A DNA stretch of 64,000 nt from Rhodamnia argentea (Eukaryota > Streptophyta > Magnoliopsida > Myrtales > Myrtaceae): the NCBI RefSeq assembly GCF_020921035.1, contig NC_063160.1:18503095-18567094 (forward strand). The letters are read 5' to 3'. Under the pieces are notes generated by a model. It worked only from the letters and a program-made list of their open reading frames with translations, had not been told where the DNA came from and did no database searches. Shown here piece by piece: positions 45,940-57,983 of this stretch (its first letter is position 1; every line of letters starts with the position of its first letter). Made by a program: the position numbers and the translations under genes.

Positions 45940-48425
45940 ATGCCTCGCCGCTCTGGAGGTGATTCCTTCTCTTTCTTCTCCCTCTTGAGTTTTTCGTTGT
46001 CTCTTCTTGGATCTGACGTCTGCTCTCTGCTATTCGCCATTCTCGTCCGTGCAATCTCTTGTCTCGTTGCGTGCGCGGGGTTGCTAGGGTTCTGAGCTTA
46101 CGGTACATGTGTAGGTTTTGAATTCGTTCGTTTGGTTGTTGAGCAGATTGAGGAGACGGATGAAAGTTTGGATCTTTTTATGTTTTGTGTATCGATGCTT
46201 TGAGGTTACTGGCACGAGGTTCCTCTTTTTTTTTTTCATCTCTCATGTGTCCCAGAAAATAGGAGTGGTCGGTCGAATCTTGGTTCGGTTTTGGCTTTCT
46301 TCTAGTAGTTGTTGTCTTCGCTAATTTGGCTTGCGGACAAGTAACTAGGTCCGCCGTTATGTCTTGGTTGGATTCTGATGCGAACGACCGTGGAAGTTGG
46401 CCCATTTCACCTCAAAGTTCGTTCTTTTCTGTCTAACTTGCTGAAAATTTTTGCTATGCAACTTGGGCATGCATCTCACAATGAGACTGCCTTTAATTAT
46501 TTGCTGTCTCAGTGAATAGAGGCTGGGAAAAGCAGAAAATTTTTGGTTACTTCTTTTACCTTGGCTGTTATCTCCTGCTGATTGTGTTTCTTTATCATAT
46601 GATTGGGGAATTGGAGGAGGAGTGCACGAGCGCGATGGCTTTTGAAGCATAGTTGCATGTCGTTGCTCTCATATGTGGCTTTAGCAGCTCTTGTCAATTA
46701 GGAAGCAAACATAGGTTAGGGCACACTGCTATTAGTTCTAGAAGAATTGATCTTGAGCTATGTTATCCCCTTTATCTTGTCCTGCTGAGCTGTCCTATGT
46801 TCCTTTCCATTTTGCATTTTACAGTTGTCAAAATATCGTCTATTGACATGTAAGTGACGGCCTTTTTGTTAATGTGCTGATTCTGTGCTATTGCTGTCTC
46901 AAAATTCTTTTTCTCCAGGAAGATCTGCTCCCCGTGCAGCCCCTCGTCCTGCACCAGGTATTCTTTTGGTGCATGTTACATTCTTTTGGAGGTGGACCTG
47001 TTGGCATGGGAACACAAGTTCTATGTTGTAACTATCCAAAGAAAGCAAGCTTGCGCTCCACTTATGTGAATGATTTGCTTATGTCTTGAAACAGTTAACC
47101 GTGCTCCTCCTCCAGCCCCTGCTCAAGGTGGCGGTGGTTCTATGTTAAGTGGCATTGGTTCGACCATAGCTCAAGGTATGAACCGATGATATACTTGTTC
47201 CTAAATACATATGAGATATGTCCTTCCAATGATTTCTGCTTCAAGACTCTGAGATCTCATTGCTCTAATTGTACGATAGGTATGGCTTTTGGTACTGGAA
47301 GTGCTGTGGCTCACAGGGCTGTGGATTCTGTGCTTGGTCCTCGCACTATTCAACATGAGACAGTGGCGGCTGCTGCCCCTGAAGCCACTACAAGCAGCAG
47401 TGCTGGTGCTGATGCCTGCAACATTCACTCTAAGGCCTTCCAAGATGTATGGTTCCCTTCCTTTGAGTTGCCTCATTAACAGTCATAGGACCTGGATTTC
47501 TTGGGTGAAAAAAATAGTTCATAGCATTTGGAGGATGATAATAGCATAGGATCCTGCACAGTTACACACATGGAGAAGAGAAAGGATGGATGATTTGATA
47601 AATAGCTGCACTAGGTTTTCGGTCCTAGGGGTGGGCAACTCAGCTGGTTCAAACCAGCCCGAACCTGCCTTACCCAACTTGTTTTGGGTTTTATCTGAGT
47701 TCAGATATCAGTTCCAAAACCTTGCTACCGGGCTTTAATCTGTGCGGTTCTTGATTCCTATGCTGAGCCACTGATTCGAGCCAGAACCAATTAGGTCAGT
47801 TCCAGGGTCAAATGGATATAGAACAGGTCATATATACTTAAAATAATAAAACGGTGAGATACAACTGGGAAGAGTGAACCTGAGACCTCCAACTTGAAGT
47901 AGGCAATAAGACCTCTCGACTAACGCACTTTTTTATCATAGGCTACAAAATTATATAATAACAATTATTTGATTTGTACTAGATAATCCCAGTTCCTGAG
48001 TACAACTGTGATCCGGCCAGGCTGGTGCACGTATAACTGGTTCGATTGCCAGTTTCTTTTTCTCCGGATCCAAGACCCATAGGGCGTCATTCCAAGTTTC
48101 GGTCTCATTGATGCTCATTTGAGGTTATGGTTATTTTAGAAGTTATAACAGATGAATTTAGAACATAATTTGATTCCATTCCTTCCCCCAAGAAATAGAA
48201 TCTTGTTAGGATGTGATGTGATGACCCTCAATGTCTTTCTGTATGGCTTATGTTCTCATATTTCATGTGAACATCTTTTCAACTTTTGACAGTTTATATT
48301 TCCATGTTTCCTTTGGTATTTGGCAGTGCGTTAACAACTTTGGGAGTGACATCAGCAAGTGCCAGTTCTACATGGATATGTTGGCAGAGTGCAGGAAGAA
48401 CAATGGTTCTATGCTGGGAGCCTAA
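45940..48425 (+). CDS. CHCH-domain (twin CX9C) protein, CHCHD2/CHCHD10-like
   Basis: Proteins of this family enter the mitochondrial intermembrane space through the Mia40 disulfide relay and support respiratory function. Five exons join in frame: 45940-45958, 46919-46957, 47095-47175, 47280-47446 and 48327-48425, giving 134 residues. The N-terminus is basic and Pro/Ala-rich (MPRRSGGRSAPRAAPRPAP). The middle is Gly/Ala-rich and hydrophobic (GMAFGTGSAVAHRAVDSVLG). The C-terminal CHCH domain has two CX9C motifs: the first spans the last splice junction (CNIHSKAFQD/C) and the second is CQFYMDMLAEC. It ends GSMLGA. Very small first exons mean the ORFs seen without splicing are incomplete. All introns are GT-AG, with phases 1, 1, 1 and 0. 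Confidence 0.9.
47846..47940 (-). mobile_element. tRNA-derived SINE-like head in the CHCH gene intron 4
   Basis: On the minus strand an A-box-like TTAGTCGAGAGG (47912-47923) is followed about 40 nt later by a B-box-like GGTTCACTC (47872-47880). This is the spacing of an internal RNA polymerase III promoter in plant SINEs. The element's full limits are not clear. Confidence 0.4.
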
Positions 48426-49861
48426 ACTCGTATGGTCGTCTCTGCCATCCGTTACCGTGATGAGCAAAATTCATTTGAATATTCTCATTGGAATAATCCA
48501 TTACGGGTGATGGTGAAGTATTATTCTGTCTATGGTTGTCGTTTAGATTAAATAATCCCGAGTCAAAACTATCAAGGTGGGAACTTTTTAAATCATCATC
48601 GTTCCGTCGAATCATTGGAACCGCTTTTATTTGGGATAGTAGTGTCTTGGGATGCTTTTGCTCTGGAAGAATTTACAGTCTGATGACCTTCTATTGCATA
48701 ATTTTTTGTGGTTATGTGAATGGATGAGAAGGGGACGTGGAATGGCATGATCATTAATTAGTACATGCCTTTGTGAACGTATCTATGCTGTTTAGCAGGT
48801 TTACTCTCCAAAAGTACCAATCCGGAGATGCTGTCTCTTCTGCACGGGGAGGTGGAGGAGAGGATTCCGCCTGAAGAACTGATATCGTTGGGGGTGTCGA
48901 ACACTGTAATCAGTTAGAAACATCAATCTTGCTGTCACTAATATCATTCATGTCATTGACAATTTCCAACTTAGTTGGTCTTGCTGTCATTATTCACTTC
49001 ATGTCCTCGACAATGTCCAACTTAGATAGTTGGGAGTTGTTGAGTCTCTCATCAGATGCGACCTACAAGTTCCTTCAAGCAAGTAGCGTGGGTTAAGAAG
49101 AGCGCTTTAGGGAAACTTGCTGAACATAATTAGGCTAACTGTTTGGTTTCAGAGGCGTGCTCATTCAGAGCTGCGCGTTCTTAACTTTTAGCTACAGCGT
49201 CTTCGCTACTTCCAGTTTTATTTATAGCTTGAGCAGTGCTATAGGACATATGGCAAAAAAGGAAAAAATAAAACCAGTGTTATTTCTGGAAATTTCTCAA
49301 AAATAGCCACGTTTGAATATAATTAGATGAATCCGACCAAATATATGTATAATATGAAAGCTTTTTTCTTTTTAACCCATGGCATTGTTTCTTTTTCTAT
49401 ATAATTGATGAATTAAGAGAGAATCTTCAAGAATTAGACGCTAACTTGGATTCTTGCTAAAGCATTTTGCATGAGAAGTGACGGAGGAAATGCAATAGTA
49501 GATTAAATATCACCTGCCAAATTGCAAGTAATCTTCCGATCTAAGGAAAGTCGTTTCGGTGAGCAAAAACAACGGTGTTGAATTGATAAAACGTTTGAAT
49601 GTCAAAGGCAGATTCAAGTTGCCAGAAGGAGATGCAACCAAGGATAAGAATACGCTTTTCTCATCAAATTGACATTGGTGGTCTTAGTCGACCCCATTTC
49701 TTGCTCCTAATGGACATTTGCACTTGCTGCTTTTGAAAGCAACATAAAACATTCAATCATATTTTTACAACTCCTAACAACACCCTTCTTCTCTTTTCTT
49801 CTTTTCTGTAATTTTTTTTTCTTTTTGCGCGCTTTATTTCTAACTACAATCAAAGAATTGA
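48426..49861. other. intergenic between convergent CHCH and glutamine amidotransferase genes
   Basis: About 1.4 kb holding two 3' ends. It contains no recognised gene or transposon. Confidence 0.55.
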
Positions 49862-52426
49862 TCACAAGAAACCACCCTTGAGAAAGTTGATGCAGAGTTT
49901 CTCCCACGCCTCCCTGTCCGGCTCACATGTCCCCATGTTGGCCTTCAGATCATCAGCATACGACTCCTGCAAGGGAATACCGAGAAAATCGTCAGCTTCT
50001 AACTTGTTCTTTCCGGTGACAGAACACATGGAGATAGAAATTGGATGAAACCTACGGTGATGAGGTCGCGAAGGACGAGACGGTCGATGAGGTGGAGAAG
50101 GATGTCGAGGGTGTACTCTGGGTGGCCTTGAATGCCCATCATATGATCCCCATACCTAAACATCTCGATCCCCGTTTTGTCCGACCATGCCATCAACTCC
50201 GCTTTTTCCGGCAGTTCCATCAGCTATTTAAATTTTCCCAGATTCAAAGTATATCCTCATATTTTCTTTAATTTCGAAAAACGAAATAACATTGTGCCAT
50301 CAGTCTTTATTTTAGGTTATAAGGTGTTGTACCTCATCCCGGTGGCATTCGATCACAGAGAGTTGTGCAGGAAGTTCGAGCGATGAGAAGTGCTTAGAGG
50401 ATGGAGAGAGTTGTATAGTTGTCAGTCCTATGTCCCATGATTCGGCACGTCCAACTTTGCCTCCCAGTGCACGCCCCAATATCTGGACAACCAAAAACAA
50501 GAAAATGGTCAAGAAAGGCGCCGAACTTATACTCCGATGACCACAAATCGAATCTAAGACGAGCAAATCGGTTTGTTCTGTCACGAGAACATCGACAAGT
50601 GACCTAAAGAAGATAAGATTCCTTCCGACAGTGCAGGTCCATCGTATTGTTGAGGAGGGAAACAAACGGCCAAGGTTTGCTGATCATGGCAGACAAAAAA
50701 AGGAGGATCACAAGGACATGTCAAACCCCATAATCCAGCACTTGAGGAGTGCCCATTACTGGGACATTCTCACTGAAAAACAATGCAAACCCCCCGACTT
50801 CGATTCGACATGAATTGCGACTTGCAAAATTGGGTTTCTAAGCATTCAAGCGATGTGTGTAAGATGAAGGCGGAAACATAACATGGCAAGGCTTATAAAT
50901 ACAAGACAGACAGCAGCTCAAGCCTCAGATTCACATGAAATGTGGCTAACTACTACTAAAAACCCAAGTGGCTTCACGTTGGATGTCTCTGTTTTTTGTA
51001 GTTCAATGTTATGGTTTCTGTAACCGATGGCAAGCAATTGTCTGCAAATGAGACGCGTCAATACCCACAAGTACATGTTGCCATTGATTGTGGATATGAA
51101 TCTATGATTGCCGGACAGCGAATTAGCTGGTTAGGCGCGGATGACACCTGGGACAGCTCCTGTGAAGTACTCGTTTCGAGCCGAATTCGGCATCTGGACC
51201 ACGTGCAAATACGGGCCATATTCACATGTGCTGTTAATGAAAGTGGGGGCAGTTGACAAGGGGAACTTGGGACCACCCCTTTAAGGACATACCAATCTCG
51301 GGTCCCTCGAGCTGCAAGAGACTACTTGCCCAGATTATGAATGTCCATCACAGAACTGGACGGCAACATAATACTATCTTTTACCCAGAAAATGTCTGGC
51401 CATCTTCTGGAAACATGGAAAAATGGAGACTTGCAGCAGAAAACTCGTTGCCAGAGCCAGACCCATTCAAGGCCTAAAAAGGATGCGACATCCGACCCCA
51501 GTCCCAGGATTCAATTCGGTAACTGGTGAAAAGAGACCCGAGTTCGACCCAGTCTTGTCGGTGTAACCGCATCGCTCGACCCGCCAACCAAAGGTACAGT
51601 TTTGGTTGGAGGGACCGCCAATACATCAACGTGCGATTGGGGCCCGGGACGCTCGTGACAGTCACAGTCGCGTCGCCGTAACGCTTGTCGGCATCCCGTA
51701 TTTACCGGCGTTTCTCTATTGTTCTGTTCAACGCCTCACAATTTCGTCCCCCCCAGTAACCGCCGTCAAAAAGAAAGAAAAGAAAGTTTATTTCGCCACA
51801 AGATGCTTTTGAAAAAAGGAGGAGGACAATACCACTTTCAAAAGATGATTTTTCACGTCAATTTTTTATGTACTGATGCAAAATACGAGTACCCATTTGG
51901 AGTGTTACTGGTTCAAAGATCTTCAGATAGTTTTCCAAAGCCTTGGTCGACTCATTATCCTTAATCGAAAACTCTGATCGACCATTTTTTTTACGGCAGA
52001 CACAACCGGAGAAAACTACGAAGAGGACAGCGCGTGAGCATGGGACTCGCGATGACTATGGGATGTGGAATTTTGAAAAAAAAGGATCGATTTTTTCCTG
52101 TGGATTGTAATGAATACCTGGTGCCCGAAGCAAATGCCGAGGACCTTCTTCTTCATGGAGTCGAGCTTCCTCAGCAGGCTGACGAGCTCGCAGATCCAGG
52201 CGTCGTCGCCGTGGGCGTCGTTGCAGCTGCCGGTGATGACGAAGCCGTCGTAGAGCTCGATCTCGCCGTCGTCGGGGAGCTCCCCGGCGGACACGCGGTA
52301 CACGTCCCAGACCTCCCCCTCCTCGCCCAGCATTCCCTTGAAAACCCCATGATACCCCCCGTACTGACTCCTCATGTACTCCGAATCCTGCGCGCACAGC
52401 AGCACCGCGAACCTCTTCACCCCCAT
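49862..52426 (-). CDS. class I glutamine amidotransferase-like protein, gamma-glutamyl peptidase type
   Basis: This belongs to the plant gamma-glutamyl peptidase (GGP) group. Its members remove the gamma-glutamyl residue from glutathione conjugates in glucosinolate and camalexin synthesis and in cytosolic glutathione turnover. Four exons join in frame: 52118-52426, 50333-50482, 50056-50223 and 49862-49966, giving 243 residues (Arabidopsis GGP1 has 250). The nucleophile is in VLGICFGHQ (C99). The His and Glu of the triad are in GIQGHPEYT (about H187 and E189). The start at 52426 gives MGVKRFAVLLCAQDSEY, which matches the family; an ATG 40 codons upstream adds unrelated residues. The first intron is 1.6 kb. 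There is no transit peptide. The substrate cannot be inferred from sequence. Confidence 0.9.
50483..52117 (-). other. first intron of the glutamine amidotransferase gene
   Basis: A 1.6-kb intron between CAG/GTATTC and GTCCAG/ATATTG. No coding sequence or transposon ends were recognised. Confidence 0.7.
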
Positions 52427-54159
52427 TCCTCTCTCTAAACTCCAAACGTTCCCACAATAGAGAGAAACAGAGAAACAGAGAGGAGTCGTCTTGTTGTCTC
52501 TCTGTTGAAGACGTTTCTGCGCGTGCGAATACAATGGTCGAGTCACGAAACATGAGCAGATTTATACAGGGGAGGCCCGAGAGCTTAGGAAAGGGCCGTA
52601 CGGGTAGGGCTGAATTTACGGTTCTGCCCCCAAATCCGTGTCCTATTTCCATGTTCGCCCCTTTCTTTCTTTCCCTTTCCCCTACTGTGGGCAGATGAAA
52701 AGAGCCGGTTGAGTAAATTAGGAGACGGTCAAGTTCGAAGAAGGGACCGCTGCCCCAGACGCCAGGGGAGGGAACGTATCTTCATCAGATTCCGAGACGG
52801 ATTCAGAAATCCCAACAGACCCAGAATTCTTCTTCAGCCCACCAATCCAATCGTTTTTCTTTCGCCGGGGTTCAGAGTGGAATTCCACGTTGACTTTTAC
52901 GCACCGACTCGTGGCCCACCTCTCGCGCGGTCCCGGCCAATGGCCGGGTCCGCGGTCCGGGGTAGACATAAGTGCGGTCGTTGCCGAATTACATCACTCA
53001 ATCGAAACGACTCATGATCACATGCACGTACGAGTCACGCTAAAGAGAAATTTCACGTTGGAGAATTTGTGTGATATGGAGCAATTAATATATCTAAATT
53101 TACCTATAAATTATTGATTTATATTTTTTTTAAGTAAATACGAGTTCAACTGGATATATCGACCGGCTCGTACTCAGAACATTCTCTGTTTTATTGTCTT
53201 TGTCAAACCTTTATCCGACCCAATCACGTGGTTTCTTTTTTTCCTGTTTTTTGGAGGCAATGACGAGGTTTCTTCAATTGGCAAGACAAACAGCTACTTT
53301 GATGCAAGAAGCAATCTTTCCAGGCCGAGGACAATCGACTCGTGGGCAATCTTTAACCCTACATAGACATTCCGATGCAAATTTATCGCCATAATGGGAA
53401 GATCGTGACACATTTCTGAGACCATAGTCATTCATTTCGCATGAATCCTTCTGTTGCGGCCAACATTTTTTGACATAACAACCGCATTATCACGTAAATG
53501 TCTCGCATATTTAACACGTAATCCGCATTAGTTTTTCTCGATTTCCCAAAATTTCTTCACACCAATTCTCGTCTGTATACTACTAATAACGATTATCATC
53601 TAGAGCGCGTATCCATATAGGATCGCGGCGAATCTTGGGAAAAAAGAGATTAATTTCTTCCTAATCGAATCGGAAATGCAATTCTCATTATCACACGCAA
53701 AGGACTTCAAGATTTTCTTGGACCGACTTTATAAATATAATGGAATGCTTACACAAAGTCTCCATCTACAATAGTGCATTATTTCCCCTGCTGGCCAAAA
53801 ATTTAAGAAAAAAAAAAAAAAGGTAAGGGCCGCCCTCTTTGGCTTTCTATATGGTATGCTGATGCTGCCCATCATGTAACTTTGTCCCAAAATTGCACGT
53901 AACGTGGGTGACAAGGGCAAGACCAAAGCAATGTTTTTTTTTATCATTGATGTTGTCGATTACTATAACGAAAAATGCACGCATCGATCGCGATTGATCT
54001 TTGCATGGAATGTAGAAGAAACGCGTCGAAGAGAACCCCGGATTTTGGTTTTGGTTTTAGCTCTTGCTTAAAGCTTCCAATCAAAATGGACCGCCGATAT
54101 TGCGGACCCCTTTCAAGGAGAAAATTGTCCAAAGAGCCCTAAACGTATTTGCATTTTCG
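52427..54159. other. gene-poor intergenic region, left part
   Basis: Upstream region of the glutamine amidotransferase gene and AT-rich DNA. ORFs here are short and without family resemblance. Confidence 0.5.
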
Positions 54160-54661
54160 TCAATTCGGTCATGAACTTTTTTAACACTTTACCAATTGAA
54201 TCTATCCGGCAAATTACAACCAGAAATTGCTGACTTGGACGCCGGCGGTACCACGTAGGACGGAAGGCACTGGTGTGAATATTTTTTTATGATTTTTAAA
54301 AAATTTAGTTTACAATTTTTTTATCTTTTCTTTTATCTTTCTTTCTTTTCCTTTTCTTCTATTAAGTCCGACGAGAGGGTCGCCAGCCGACCCTCACTCA
54401 TGACCGATGAGGGCTTCACGACCCTAGCCTATGACCGGCAAGGGTAGGCCAACGACCCTTATCGGGCTTGGCAAAAAAGAAGAAGGAAAAGAATAAAAGA
54501 ATAAAAAAAAATTGTAAATTTTTTAAAGAACTATAAAAATTATCCACATCAACGAGAGCCATGTCACGTAGGACGCTCGGCGTCCACGTCATTTATTCTC
54601 GACCGAAATTGGGTGAACAGACTCAATTGGCAAAGTGTCAAAAAGTTTAAGACCGAATTGA
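54160..54661. mobile_element. inverted-repeat (MITE-like) element
   Basis: About 500 bp with long imperfect inverted arms. The left arm starts TCAATTCGGTCATGAAC and includes AACACTTTACCAATTGA; the right arm ends GTTTAAGACCGAATTGA with CAATTGGCAAAGTGTC before it. The arms stay alignable inward for more than 150 bp (CCACGTAGGACG against CACGTAGGACGC). There is no coding capacity. The superfamily is not determined; no clear target duplication was found. Confidence 0.7.
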
Positions 54662-57600
54662 TCAAATTATAATAGGTTTATAATAAATTTAGAATCTTTA
54701 GGATAATTTTCTTCGGTCGAAGAATAGTCCGGTTTAGACATGCAAAAAGTCTATCAACCCTTACCTGGATCGAAGCTGTTCTCGCGTCTTTTGGCTAAAT
54801 GGACATTGAGTACTAATGATGATTACGACTTGGAAAGGTAGTGCTTAACCAAATTACACAAACTCGCTAAACGCTTGCCGTGGAGACCACGGTATGCATT
54901 AGCGAATAAGTGTCGAATCGATATCGATCTTAGTAATAAAATAATGGGTTTGCGTATTTCATGCGATCGCATCATGAGAAAAAGCGACCGACATCTTGCG
55001 TTGACACCAGAATGAGTGTCCCATTGACCCGTATTTATCCCATCGAACTTCATTTATCGTAAAGTTTCATCATAGCTCATGAGCATATCGAGGTATGATT
55101 CATGCTCTCCGTCGACAGAGAAACACGGAAGATCCATTGATATTTTTCCATTGGCAGTTTGGGCTTTGACCGATAAATAACTACCGCTATATATTCATTT
55201 TCGCTTGTAATTATAGGTGTGATGTGCTAATTATAGTGGAATCATCCACTAAACGTAACCTTAGTTTAAGGGAGGAATCACAATAAAATCTAGTGTCGAT
55301 TTTCTTTTCTCTCCTTTTTCATTCGTCTGTGATTTGTGCGCCGAATCGAAACGGTGCATTGGTAAGAAAAATCGCAATTTGAAAAGTATTAAGGTAATTC
55401 TCAGAGAGTCTCTGATTCGAATTGCATTCAACAATCTCTGCAGGGGTACTTTGGTAAAATGGAAGACAGGACAAGAGCGCCTCGATTTAAGCCTTTAATT
55501 ATTCAGAAAAATCCCCGGGTTGGGTCTGAAGTCCGAACCCATGCGGAAAAGATGTCGGGGATGTCGGCGGACGTAATCACGTGGTATTCTATATAAGCTC
55601 CCGCTCACGCTTCGCTTTGCGGAACGTATTCTAAGTTATCCATTCCATTGTACGGTGACATGAAGAGCCAGTTACAAGTTTCAACAGTCATCTTAATCTT
55701 GATTAATTTCACATTTGGATTTTGACGAGACTCTTACTTAGATCGGCGGAAAAATTTGTCCGAAAAAGTTATGGATTTTGTCAATTCTAAAACTTTCATT
55801 TGTGTTAATTTAATCCAAAATAATTTTTTAATTATTTTCCATTTTAGTTCTAAAAAACAGTCCACGCCGGCGACACGTAGGACAGCCGACACTAACTGGA
55901 CCACCGTATCAGCGATTTCCAACCAAAATTAGCCGGAAGAACTACGTTGACAATTTGTTAAAAGGTTAAAGACTAAAATTAGTAAATCGCCAAAAGATTT
56001 AGGCCTCAACTTATACGATAGAGAGTTTTAGGATTGAATTGGCGGTCGTACGGAAAGCTTAAAACTATGATACATTTGAAAAAGGTTCGGTATTAAATTG
56101 GCCGTCGCACAGTAGATTTATGATATTTTGGACAATTTTTTCGAAGATCAACTTCTTCTCCGAGCACCAATGTCTTGTGTATCGTGATTTCATGGTATAA
56201 CTTACGTAAAATGCAATGCCCCTCGGGATTAGTGCGGTTGGTTAAAGATGTTGGGGGATTTTTCCACTTCATGAATCAGGAGGTAATTCGTTCTCAAGGC
56301 ACTTGAGGTATTTTGTGAATCTCAATGCCACTAGTCTCTATTTTCGGTAACTTCGAATTACAACAATAATAATGAAAAAAAATAAGATTAGTAGGATGAT
56401 TAAGAATAATAATGCGAAACAAACGCTCTAAAAGTCTAAATGGTAAGATCTAATCGTAACCGTTTCGCCGAAAATGGTCAATGAAAGATCTTTCACCGAC
56501 ACAAATGAGTTTCCAACTTTTTCAAGAGTGGTTTCGGGTTCTGTGGCAATTCAAACAGGAAACGAATTGGCGACATCACTAACTAAACTAGAAGAAAATT
56601 ACATATGGCAAGTGGTAAAGGACATTGATAAAGAATTTATAAATTGCAATTAAATTCGATAAGTTGTATCGATTGTAGATCTTTTTTTAACAGAATTCCT
56701 TCGACCATTTATAGCTGGATGATAACCGTCTCGAGCATTTACTACTTCTAACCATGACGTTTCTGTCATCTGCCGATCCATGATACTTGAAATCACAATT
56801 TTTTTTTTCCAATCATTTCTCTTTTCATCGACTTGCCCGAACACTTCGAGCGCCTCATCATGACGTGGAATTTGTTTTTTTCTTACAACTTTAGAGTTTA
56901 TTAAATTAGTCGAAATGCAGTGGTTGGAGAACTTTACACGTACTAATAAAAGCATGCACAACGAACGCATATATTAGTGAGCCACGTGTACGGTCTACGT
57001 GGCGAGTAGAGCTTTAGATAGTTGTTGCTCCACAAATTATTTTTTTCAACGCCTATTTTATTTTTATTTTATTTTCAGGCTTTACAATTTATTTTCCTCG
57101 GCCTCTCAACATATTGAACGGGCCGACCACCATTTCAAAAGTGCGAAACGACTTGTCGGTTCGGGAAATAGGAATGTGCGTGTGCGAGAGCATGATGGAG
57201 AAAAGCAACTTTTCCATTACCTTAAGAAGGGATGTTAGTGCTAAGCTTACCAATTTATGATTTATTAGATTAATATATCACATAATAATTTTTTTTGGAT
57301 AATGTCAAATAATGGCATAAAGTGACATCATTTTCTCAAATCGACGACTTGAAGTCGACCTTATTTTAAAGAAGGGCCAAACCAAGCGCATTTTCATCAT
57401 TTATTCTTTTTATAATATTATTAATAAGTCGACAAAATGGGGATTATCCGGAGTGGGCTCAATGGATAATGGGGATAGGTAGGGCGAGGCCATCCTCGCC
57501 AGTGGCCAGCCCCATTGCTTGAGACCAGCTGCTAGGGAAAAAGGAGGGAAAATAAACAAAGGGAAAAAGAAAAAAGAAAAGAAAAGGAAAAGAATAAATA

Positions 57601-57983
57601 AATAAATAAATAAATGATAAAAATATCCTTGCTCAGGCTAATTTAAAATAATGAGGGTATTTATTTAGGATTTTTCCTAATTTGTTCTTTTTGTTAGGTG
57701 ACTGAAGAAATAAAGGTGACAAGTTGTTACGTTTCCGAATTGGAGGGTTAATTCGCATTTATGACGAGATTGATTAGTACAAGATTCCGCGCGTTACGTC
57801 ACTCGAGTTCTTTGTTCTTCAGTTGACAAACATCGAACTGAAAATTCTTCCGTCTTCGTACAGATTTCTCGCTGAAATCTCCCCTATTTGATCCGTCGTG
57901 GAAGCAAAACCATACATCTTCGCTTGTTCCGGCATTGATCCGCCGCATTTGGGTGGTTAAGTAGCACCCGTTCTATCGAACGC
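54662..57983. other. gene-poor intergenic region, right part
   Basis: AT-rich DNA without a recognised gene. At about 55760-56110 a degenerate sequence resembles the arms of the 54160-54661 element (GTCAATT, CACGTAGGAC, GACTAAAATTAG, GGATTGAATTGGC). A short (AAAT)n run lies at about 57593-57617. The last part should contain the UGT78 promoter. Confidence 0.5.

Noticed and set aside
47620-48080. Non-autonomous hAT transposon suggested by AGGGGTGGGCAA at the left and many GGTTC motifs
   Set aside because: No matching terminal inverted repeat or 8-bp target duplication was found at the right side.
52424-52546. Upstream ATG at 52546 as the start of the glutamine amidotransferase
   Set aside because: The 40 extra residues are not conserved, while the internal ATG at 52426 matches the family N-terminus.
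52056-52652. 198-codon minus-strand ORF overlapping the glutamine amidotransferase exon 1
   Set aside because: It is out of frame with the conserved protein and very Arg-rich, as expected of a GC-rich shadow frame.
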